A stretch of 64,000 nucleotides of DNA from Candidatus Krumholzibacteriia bacterium (GTDB taxonomy: Bacteria; Krumholzibacteriota; Krumholzibacteriia; WVZY01; JAKEHA01), in NCBI GenBank assembly GCA_029865265.1, contig JAOUHG010000018.1:1-64000 (forward strand), in the 5' to 3' direction. The notes under the pieces are model-generated. The model made no database searches. It saw only the letters and a list, made by a program, of their open reading frames with translations, and was not told where the DNA came from. Both the position numbers and the translations under genes were made by a program. Shown here piece by piece: positions 28,901 through 34,728 of this stretch (within the stretch, counting starts at the first letter, position 1; the number at the start of each line of letters is the position of its first letter).

Positions 28901-30345
28901 ATCCAGGCTTCTACGTCGACGACGTGCGCATCGAGGGTATGGAGGACACGGAGGGGCCGGCGTTCGTTTCGCGGTCCATCCCGCTCAGCACCTTCGATGA
29001 AACGGGTCCGTACCTGGTGAAGGCGACGGTTGTCGACGCACTCTCCGGCGTGGCTGGAGTGGATATGCACTACAGCACCGACGGCGGAACGATCTACACG
29101 ACCGTGGCCATGACCGGCACGGGCAGTGCGGACGAGTACGGGGCGGATATCCCGGGTCAGTCGAGCGGTACGCGCATCAAGGTGTACTTCTCGGCCACCG
29201 ACAACGCTTCAAACGGGTCCACCGATCCGGACGGGGCGCCGGGAACCTCCACCTGGGAGTTCGGCATCCTGCCCTCGGGTGACTACCTGGTCATCGTGGG
29301 TGGCACCGCGGAGACCACTCCGCTCATGTTCCAGGAGGCGTTCGCCACCCTGGGACGCACCTACGACATCTGGGACTGGGACGTGAGTGGAGTCCCGGAC
29401 CAGTCCGTCCTCAACGCCTACCAGGCGATCGTCGTAGATGAGAGTTTCTACTTCGATGCCACGCAGCTTGCGGCGCTGACCGCCTTCCTCAACACGGACG
29501 ACGGAACGCGCCAGCAGATCTTTTTCATGGGACGCGACCTGTCGTTCGGCTCCTCGGCGCGGCCGTTCATGGAGCAGTACACCGGCGCGGCCTATGTGAA
29601 GGACAACCCGGCGTGGTTCCAGATTTCGAGCGCGCCGGGTGACCCCATCGGGGCGGGCGAAACCTTCACCATCTCCGGGAGCTACCCGGACGAACTGAAG
29701 TTCTCGACCACCTGGACGGGTGCCGAGGCGGTCTATCGGTACAGTGGCGTGGGCTCGGCCTCCGACCGGTGGGACACCGAGAAGGAGAACCGCGAGTTCT
29801 ACGAGAAGGAAGGCAAGGAGTGGGATCCGAAGCTGTGGCCCTTCGCACCGTCCGGACCGGATTCACTGGCCGGCGTGCGGTTCGTGGGACCGAGCCACTC
29901 GGCGGTCTACTTCTCCTTCAACCTGTACTACATCCAGGAGCCGGCACGGCGTGCAGCCGTTCTCGGCCGCGCGCTCGACTGGTTGGCGTCCACCACGACG
30001 CTCACCGTGGCGGCGGGTGGCGAGACATTGGGATCGCCCGACGCGCCGACTCTGCTGCCTCAGCAGCTCTCGCTGGGCCAGAACTACCCGAACCCGTTCA
30101 ACCCGGTCACGCAGATGCGGATCGGCATACCGGCGAAACACACCACGCCGGTGAGCCTGAAGATCTACAACGTGCGGGGCCAACTGGTGAGGACGGTGTT
30201 CAGCGGTGTGAAACCGGCGGGATACCATACGTTCAAATGGGATGGCACCGACGAACACGGGAGCCCTGTGGCGACCGGCGTCTACTTCGCGAACTTCGTC
30301 GCGGACAACACGCGGCTGACGCGCAAGATGGTGCTTCTCAAGTGA
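22993..30345 (+). CDS. Giant secreted subtilisin-like (S8) protease with duplicated C-terminal units and sorting domain
   Basis: 2450 aa. Signal peptide about 1-29; inhibitor-I9-like propeptide (VTAIVKLRS). The S8 catalytic domain has D192 (GGLDTGVDINHPD), H241 (DQHGTHTTGTM) and S418 (GTSMAAPHVSGT), so it should be active. Next are carboxypeptidase-regulatory-like domains (about 480-645) and a GATase1/ThuA-like domain (about 650-870, VLIVDDDAGGAFESYF). Two tandem units of about 730 aa follow, each with Ig-like beta domains, a MAM/immune-inhibitor-A-like domain (WDFE-x-DDGG ... FGSDGSVQ) and another ThuA-like part. The end is a sorting domain (NYPNPFNPVTQMRI ... KMVLLK). Likely exported and surface-held for protein degradation. 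Ribosome site GGAGGG. Confidence 0.9.
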   Translation: MKRFKNMFLLGAVLLSALLIIPSLQPVDAADGARPERVAPGLQKQLDEAAPDEMVTAIVKLRSIGPPPQANLGRSAVFGSLRQNARVSQAQLKSFLNRPDIRADVGVTREFWLDNLVLVQARKSVIEQIARRTDVEQVFDNYTVTVPPRPADDPLPDPHQSQPWDNIAYIGVKQVWTSFGLRGAGVRVGGLDTGVDINHPDIAGKMITNNPADPTYPGGWAEFDGNGNVIPGSVPHDSDQHGTHTTGTMVGGNASGWDVGVAPEASLMHGLVIPGGSGSFAQVVGGMEWIIDPDGNPATDDGAQVVNMSLGATGTYTEMVAPTDNMVAAGVFPSFSIGNSGPGASTTGSPGNVPSAFGVGATDNLDVIASFSSRGPVTWNFPPYVGTYTKPDISAPGVSIYSTVPGGEWEYSGWSGTSMAAPHVSGTVALMRQANPSMTVAEIKQILAQTALDLGAAGMDNNYGWGRVNAFAAVSAALVGVGTLDGTVASMGMPVEGALVRVADTGQRVTTDANGDYSIRIVAGDHTIEVSRFGYESASALVTLVADMTTTQDFDLVQLPSGAVAGTVTDSQSGMGVSASIAVKLAGQVVVNASTDPMTGAYSITLPVGTYDLVFTPVFPYPATTRNGIAVMEGMTTPLNVTLMPAQVLIVDDDAGGAFESYFEAAVAGAGRSYLTVSSPPTAAQMSAFETVVWFTGNDYTTTLTAADQAELAAYLNGGGRLFMTGQDIGYDIRTEAFYADYLHAAYVQDDVALGAVLGNPASPVGFGFSFAISGGSGASNQAYPSEINPVGGAMSAFFYDPNVPGAPVSVGEVTKNGGVVGDGIADSGTAGLTYENGYKLVYFAFGFEAIADASTRTELMDRVLDWLQGYPEINHTPLGDTEDTAHPYTVTATITSDFFTLDPSSFAVVYSANGGPDFTVAMIATGAPDEYAASIPAQASDTEVAYFIRAADVEGHASVDPLGAPLNRYSFYVGRDMVAPEIVHMPLRDTNDLTGPYPVMAEVTDNIGVESVYLLYSKNGGLWHRAKMIPPDPVSPVYLGEIPGPTMVGDQFDYFILAMDESYSGNVTREPATGSHSFSIVEEFVWDFEMDDGGLTQTGDVWQWGAPTSGPGMAHSGMNLWATILGANYPNSSNATLDLPAITIAADRPYAVFSFWHWYNMENTWDGGNVKVSTDGGATFQIVTPARGYDGVARSGNAGIPNEPCFTNIKEFWQEDVFDLSAFAGQQVILRLHFGSDGSVQRSGWYVDDMRLRSSDTDDVAPSFSNVVVPASTFDTAGPYVVSADVRDLFSGLASVDMYYSLDGGPFVQVPMTPGTGDQWSASIGGQAQGTRIRFYMEASDNAGNTTREPLGAPGDTHLFAILPSAPTLVLSSSTTLGAGLDGYRAALEANGYEADYWSFVSQGSEVLNHLSAYENIILEETSSMTSAEMTAYGAFLQSGTVGSKKGFFILARSVGLTSSNRPFIMQYLRSEYVQNDAGWKEITGEPGDPIGIGETFLLNGTSVDEIQRSTTYPGGLIVYRFTAPGTAAMSRAEYGETLEKYGEEWDGVVPDAPISLDAACGIRYNGDTYRSIYLTYDMSYVTELSRREGIMDRGLRWLASPEIVHSPLPDTEDTTSPYAVTALVYSDNLDPTRVRMTYDVGGGAVVVQMTPTANPDEWSASIPAQPLGTTVRYYLSAANLDGNTSYDPPTAPTDQHSFDVNADLTPPVIAHAPVGTTADITGPYVISADVTDNAGISSVQLSWRKNGGSTTTVAMTNTMGDTYEGSMPGPSVFGDLYEYFIVARDIAGVPNTARSPQNGFHSLEVVDFYAWDFEADDGGFSAIGQDWQWGSPTSGPGGAYSGVNLWATQLSANYTASSNSRLDSPPVVVPNGSTYAQMSLWMWYDTELNYDGMNVKVSTDGGSNWTILTPDIGYNATATSGNAGIAGERCFSGHGQKFWQKATFDMTPYKGQGVIVRLHFGSDGSVQYPGFYVDDVRIEGMEDTEGPAFVSRSIPLSTFDETGPYLVKATVVDALSGVAGVDMHYSTDGGTIYTTVAMTGTGSADEYGADIPGQSSGTRIKVYFSATDNASNGSTDPDGAPGTSTWEFGILPSGDYLVIVGGTAETTPLMFQEAFATLGRTYDIWDWDVSGVPDQSVLNAYQAIVVDESFYFDATQLAALTAFLNTDDGTRQQIFFMGRDLSFGSSARPFMEQYTGAAYVKDNPAWFQISSAPGDPIGAGETFTISGSYPDELKFSTTWTGAEAVYRYSGVGSASDRWDTEKENREFYEKEGKEWDPKLWPFAPSGPDSLAGVRFVGPSHSAVYFSFNLYYIQEPARRAAVLGRALDWLASTTTLTVAAGGETLGSPDAPTLLPQQLSLGQNYPNPFNPVTQMRIGIPAKHTTPVSLKIYNVRGQLVRTVFSGVKPAGYHTFKWDGTDEHGSPVATGVYFANFVADNTRLTRKMVLLK
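25603..27792 (+). repeat. Intragenic tandem unit A of the giant subtilase (about 2.19 kb)
   Basis: Starts at PEINHTPLGDTEDT and ends before PEIVHSPLPDTEDT. The domain order (two Ig-like, MAM-like, Ig-like, ThuA-like) is the same as in unit B. Boundaries are approximate. Confidence 0.75.
27793..29990 (+). repeat. Intragenic tandem unit B of the giant subtilase (about 2.19 kb)
   Basis: Second copy, ending at LGRALDWLAST just before the sorting-domain linker. Both copies share landmarks such as LHFGSDGSVQ, NAGI and GEPGDPIGIGETF / SAPGDPIGAGETF, but are well diverged in DNA. Confidence 0.75.
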
Positions 30346-30370
30346 GCGGGGGTTCTTTGATCTGAAGGAA

Positions 30371-30409
30371 GCCCGGCCATCGAGTCTGACGATGACTCGG
30401 TGGCCGGGC
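30371..30409 (+). terminator. Strong hairpin after the giant subtilase gene
   Basis: 15-bp stem (30371-30385 with 30395-30409, one G-U pair) and a 9-nt loop, 26 nt after the stop codon. No T-run follows, so it is either a U-less intrinsic terminator or a 3'-end protecting structure. Confidence 0.55.
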
Positions 30410-30767
30410 CGCCGCGGCGCTGGCGTGCCGTGGCAACACTGGACAACTTCATCTTTTGTCGGTAAACTCTGGATCGGGGACCGCGATTAGTTCACCGCTT
30501 CTAGAGTGGGGGGAATCGCCTGAAGATGAGCCGATGGGTTCTATGCAACCAATTGTTCGTTAAGTCCCGACATCTCGCCGTCGGTGAAGCAAACGACACG
30601 CAGTGCCAAGAAAGCAGGGTGCCGGGATAGAACTCTGAATTCTGTTCTACCTGCACGTCGATCGAGGTGTGGGAAATGAAAGCCAGTGAACCTACCCAGA
30701 GATTACCATCCGCGGCATCCCCCGAGACGCCGGAGCATTGTTCCGCAATCGAGACCGCGGGCGGCGA
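30410..30767. other. Intergenic stretch, AT-richer than its surroundings
   Basis: No supported gene or convincing promoter. A minus-strand open frame crosses it, but it has no ribosome site or recognisable domain and I regard it as spurious. Confidence 0.4.
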
Positions 30768-31340
30768 ATGTGGCGTGCCCGTGTGACCTGTGTGTTTGCA
30801 ATTCTCGTCATCGCGGCAAGCACGGAATCGAGCGCGCAGACCGTCCCTTCGACGATTACTTTGTTTTCGGACCCGAACGGATACTCTTGTACGCTGATTG
30901 ACAATCAGGAAATCCCCCTGAATGTCTATGTGATCAATGAGAGCCGAGGGCTGGTGGATTCGAGGTTTCGGATCGCGAGTTCCGAGGGATTCAACGCGGA
31001 CTACCTGAGCGAAGTGGTTCACATGCCATTCCACATTGGTGATCTGCGGGCGGGCATCGATATAGGTTACGGCTACTGCGCCACCGGCACGCTGCTGCTT
31101 GCCACGATCACGTATATGGGTCACGGGAGTTCAAGCCCATGCGCGTACCTCGAGGTCTTGCCGCATCCGGTGTCGTACTTTGGCACCATTGAAGTCATGG
31201 ACTGTGCTTTTGACACACTCAGAGGATCCACGCTGGGACCCCTCCTGGTGAACCCGAGTTCAGGGCAGTGCGCGCCGTGGTGCAGCCCGGTGGGTGTCCA
31301 ATCGACGACATGGGGGGCTGTGAAAGCGTTGTACAGATAG
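30768..31340 (+). CDS. Small secreted protein with one Cys module and C-terminal TWGAVKALYR tail
   Basis: 190 aa from ATG 30768; a TTG at 30738 is an alternative start but would lengthen the signal-peptide n-region. Signal peptide RARVTCVFAILVIAASTESSA. The mature part is a divergent single copy of the Cys-rich module of the fn3 operon (TLFSDPNGYSCTLID, GYCATGTLLLATITYMGHG, CAYLEVLPHP, VMDCAFD, CAPWC). Instead of the PNPFNP sorting domain it ends in TWGAVKALYR, almost the same as the end of the choice-of-anchor-V protein ([10 protein letters not shown]) 15 kb away. It lies 42 nt before the decayed subtilase, probably co-transcribed. Function unknown. Confidence 0.72.
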   Translation: MWRARVTCVFAILVIAASTESSAQTVPSTITLFSDPNGYSCTLIDNQEIPLNVYVINESRGLVDSRFRIASSEGFNADYLSEVVHMPFHIGDLRAGIDIGYGYCATGTLLLATITYMGHGSSSPCAYLEVLPHPVSYFGTIEVMDCAFDTLRGSTLGPLLVNPSSGQCAPWCSPVGVQSTTWGAVKALYR

Positions 31341-31382
31341 CACGTAAGCCGGGGCCGCAGGCGACACAAGGAGGGGAGGGCT

Positions 31383-33283
31383 ATGCGATTGGCTTTGATT
31401 GTCGCGGCGCTGAGTCTGCTGGCCACGGCCAGTTCATCAGTTACAGAACGGTCGGTGGGCAACCAGAGCTTCGCGCTGCGCGAGGGTGTTTGGTATTTCA
31501 TCGATGAACACGACGAAGAGTGGAGGGTGGCGCCCGGCCGCATTTTCGTCAAGCTCACACAGGGTGCCACGCTGGAGCTCGCGCTGAATTCGCCGCCCCT
31601 CTCAGCGCTGAGCCTGGAGCGTCGGCTGCCGGTCGCGAACTTCTACCGGTTTCGATTTTCCCCGGAAAGCAACCCGATAGATGTCCTTGCAGAGGCCGTC
31701 TCGTCTCCGTTCGTGGAGGCGGCTTTTCTTGACACGTACATTCGGTTCCTAGGGGACGCCTATTACGACGAGTTGTGGCATCTAGCGGAGATCCGGGCGG
31801 AAGCTGGGTGGAAGGTGACAACCGGTTCCTCCGACGTGACCATTGCGATTATCGACGATGGATTCGAATACTATCACGAGGATCTGGCTGCCAACGTCTG
31901 GTCGAACCCAAGCGAGACGCCGGGCGATGGCGTTGACAACGATGCCGACTCACTCTGGTACGGGAGCCCGCTCGCAGATGACATGGTAGGATGGAATTTC
32001 GTTGATAACGACAACGACCCGTCTCCTAGGGCGATCCCCGGACACGATGATCCTGCCCATGGAACGGCCGTTGCGGGTCTCGTTTCGGCCACGAGAGACA
32101 ATGATCTTGGTGTTGCCGGCGTCGCCGGCGGCAGCGCAGCGGGAAGACCTCAATTTGTGGCCGTCCGGGTGGACTTTTACGGCGACGTGACCGACGCCGT
32201 GGAGTACTGCTGGCGGAAGGGCTTTGACATCATTTCAATGAGCTGGACGAACAACGATGATTACGGACTCGTCCACGCTTTGCTGGACAGTGCGTATGCG
32301 GATGGGGCCGTCCTCGTCGCTGCTTCTGGAAATACCCCGCATAGGCGCGTATTTCCGCCTGCAAGCTATTCGTCGGTGATCGCCGTCGGCGGTGTGGGAG
32401 CGGGAGGGCAACAGCTCGATCTCTCCTGGGGACCGGAACAAGAACTCGTCGCTCCGACGTCGAAAATCTACTCGGGCGTTCCGCTGTGGACGACGGATAA
32501 CGATTCGAGTATCACCGGTTACAATCCGGAGATCTATTGCGCATGCCCTCCGTCGTGCAATCAACGGCGGGCGTGACCCTCCAGTTCACCGAGGAGTATG
32601 TGACCGCCACCGACCGGCTCCTCTACGTCGACCTGGACCTTGAGGGCATCGCGGGTGTGCGAACCTGCGTCCTGTCCTTTCAACCGGGGATCAAACACCT
32701 GGAGCTTCTGAGCTGGGAGCAGGAAGATCCTTCTGTTGGGCAAGTGCTTTTTACACCAGCGCTCCGCAATGGCGTTCCAGAGTTGTTCTTCGGAGTGATG
32801 GTGTCGGAAAGCTACGGCGGGGCTTCGGCGCGCCTGGGGCGGCTCACGTTTGACGTCCAGACCAACGAGCCACTCGTGCTCGACGACGAGGCGTTCGTGC
32901 TCGCAGTGGGGGACCTGCTGCAGGAGGGCGAGGGGGGCACAGCAGTTGCCGCCTCGATGAATCCGGTCGTGGGACGGACGCTGGACACCGAGGTGGTGCG
33001 CGTCTTCCACAATCGTTTGGAGCAGTGCTTCCCGAACCCGTTCAACCCGACAACCACGATCGCCTATTCGATCAAGGAGGCGAGCGACGTGGGCATCACG
33101 ATCTACGATGTCGCCGGACATCGGGTGCGTGACCTTGTAAACGAGCGGCAGGACCGGGGCGCGTATCAGATCGTCTGGGATGGCCGAAACGACAACGGAG
33201 CACCGGTCTCGAGTGGGGTGTAATTCTACAAGTTGGTTGCGAAGTCGTTTACGAATACCAAGAAGATGGTGCTTCTCAAGTGA
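31383..33283 (+). pseudogene. Decayed subtilisin-like protease gene
   Basis: Ribosome site (AGGAGGGG) and start are intact. The first frame (31383-32576) codes a signal peptide, an S8 domain with the Asp motif IIDDGFEYYHEDL and the His motif DPAHGTAVAGLVSA, and then runs out of frame after VAPTSKIYSG. No GTS-x-A-x-P serine motif exists in any frame. A second frame (open from about 32537) continues with a cohesin-like beta domain and a PNPFNPTTTIAY sorting domain, but an in-frame TAA at 33221-33223 replaces the Tyr of the GVYFY motif; the rest (FYKLVAKSFTNTKKMVLLK) reads to TGA 33281-33283. So there is one deletion/frameshift and one nonsense change. The sequence is AT-richer than its neighbours. 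Confidence 0.82.
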
Positions 33284-33350
33284 GCGGCGGCAGCGGAATC
33301 ATCGATCGCGTAAGCGGTTGACGGGCCCGCCCGCCTCTGTTTCCTGCGCT

Positions 33351-33381
33351 GGCGCCCCGGGGCTTCGTGCCCCGGGGCGCC
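33351..33381 (+). terminator. Perfect GC hairpin after the decayed subtilase
   Basis: 13-bp perfect stem GGCGCCCCGGGGC / GCCCCGGGGCGCC with loop TTCGT; no T-run follows. It separates the decayed gene from the efflux operon. Confidence 0.5.
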
Positions 33382-33407
33382 GCCGGTGAGGCTCCTCCAG
33401 TCTTCAT

Positions 33408-33436
33408 TTGCAACCGGCCGTCCCGGGCGCTATCCT
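33408..33436 (+). promoter_or_regulatory. Candidate promoter of the RND efflux operon
   Basis: TTGCAA (33408-33413), 17 nt, TATCCT (33431-33436), giving a start near 33443 and a leader of about 160 nt. The rest of the 321-nt gap (33284-33604) holds only the hairpin at 33351-33381. Confidence 0.45.
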
Positions 33437-33604
33437 AGGGTGGCCGCTCCGCCCCGCCCGTCTGTCGGCTCGGCGCCTGCCCGGATGCATCGTCCGGGCG
33501 GTTTCGTTGCGGACCGCGTCAATTATCACTTACTCCCACTGTTCCGGGACCCGGCAGGTTGCGTTCTCGACGCGCCGCGGCCACCGGAAGGAGCTGACGA
33601 GATC

Positions 33605-34726
33605 ATGGCCAGGAGAATAATCGTAACCATCACCATTCTGGTGGTGGTGATCGCCGCCCTCGCGTTCGTCAAGTACCGTCAGATCATGGCTGCCATGGAG
33701 GGCGGTGCCTGGACGCCGCCGCCGGAGGCCGTGACCACGGTGGTCGCCGAGGAAGTGCAGTGGATGGGGACCATCAATGCCGTCGGCAGCGTCGCGGCGG
33801 TAAACGGCGTCATCCTCAGCGCGGACCTGCCCGGCGTGGTGCAGGAGATCACCTTCGACTCCGGGCGGCGTGTGGCCGCGGGCGACGTGCTGGTGCGCCT
33901 GGACACGAGCCAGGAGCAGGCGCAGCTCAAGGGTGCCGAGGCGCAGCGTGACCTCGCGAAGCTCAACCTGGACCGCGCGCGCGACCTCCTGACGAAGGAG
34001 GCGATCTCCGAGTCCGACTTCGATCGCGTGGATGCGGAAATGCGCGGCGCGGAGGCGGCCGTGGAGGGGTACCGCGCCACCATCGACCGCAAGACCATCC
34101 GCGCGCCGTTCGCGGGGATCCTCGGTATCCGCCAGGTCAACCTGGGCCAGTACCTCGCCGGGGGGGACCCGGTGGTGCCGCTGCAGCAGCTCGAGCCCAT
34201 CTACGTGAACTTCGCCGTCCCCCAGCAGGACGGCGGGCGGCTCAAGCCGGGCAACGACGTCCTGGCGCGGACGCAGAGTGTCGACGGACCCGTCGCCGGC
34301 AAGATCACCGCCATCAACTCGCTCATCGACACCGCCACGCGCAACGTCGATGTGCAGGCGACCTTCGCCAACAGGAACGCCGCGCTGCGTCCGGGCATGT
34401 TCGTCGACGTGGAGGTCGAGCTGGGCAGCGCGACCTCGGTGGTTACGTTGCCGGCCTCGGCGGTGAGCTATGCACCGTACGGAAACTCCGTCTATATCGT
34501 GGAGGACGTGACCGGGCCGGACGGGAGTACCTACCGCGGCGTGCGCCAGCAGTTCGTGCGCCTGGGGGCCGCGCGCGGTGACCAGGTGGCGATTCTCTCC
34601 GGCGTCAACGCCGGCGAGGAGGTCGTGACCTCGGGCGTGTTCAAGCTGCGGCCCGGCGCGGCGGTGCTGGTGAACAACGAGGTCCAGCCCGCCAACAGCC
34701 AGACGCCCAACCCGCAGGACGGCTAG
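33605..34726 (+). CDS. RND efflux periplasmic adaptor (membrane fusion protein)
   Basis: 373 aa from ATG 33605, preceded by GGAAGGAG; it starts with an inner-membrane anchor (ITILVVVIAALAFV). The HlyD/MFP order is lipoyl half-motif (GSVAAVNGVILSADLPGVVQEI), an alpha-helical hairpin (about 100-150, QAQLKGAEAQRDLAKLNLDRA), second lipoyl half (TIRAPFAGILGIRQVNLGQYL) and beta-barrel (LRPGMFVDVEV). It links the inner-membrane pump to an outer-membrane channel; no TolC-like gene is in this window. The pump gene starts 2 nt after its stop. Confidence 0.93.
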   Translation: MARRIIVTITILVVVIAALAFVKYRQIMAAMEGGAWTPPPEAVTTVVAEEVQWMGTINAVGSVAAVNGVILSADLPGVVQEITFDSGRRVAAGDVLVRLDTSQEQAQLKGAEAQRDLAKLNLDRARDLLTKEAISESDFDRVDAEMRGAEAAVEGYRATIDRKTIRAPFAGILGIRQVNLGQYLAGGDPVVPLQQLEPIYVNFAVPQQDGGRLKPGNDVLARTQSVDGPVAGKITAINSLIDTATRNVDVQATFANRNAALRPGMFVDVEVELGSATSVVTLPASAVSYAPYGNSVYIVEDVTGPDGSTYRGVRQQFVRLGAARGDQVAILSGVNAGEEVVTSGVFKLRPGAAVLVNNEVQPANSQTPNPQDG

Positions 34727-34728
34727 GG

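Noticed and set aside
23215-29070. A 1951-codon open frame antisense to the giant subtilase
   Set aside because: High-GC codon structure creates long antisense frames. It has Arg/His-rich low-complexity translation, no domain, no ribosome site, and the sense frame is clearly a protease.
30545-30570. An integron attC-like GTTAAGT core
   Set aside because: Matches the seven-base core only; I could not find the partner core or the imperfect pairing an attC needs, nor any integrase.
30501-31124. Minus-strand 207-codon frame over the intergenic region
   Set aside because: No ribosome site, promoter or domain, and it overlaps the Cys-module gene whose signal peptide and tail are convincing.
33221-33223. 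TAA as recoded or read-through codon in the sorting domain
   Set aside because: The same gene has already lost its serine motif and changed frame, so ordinary decay explains it; no recoding element is visible.
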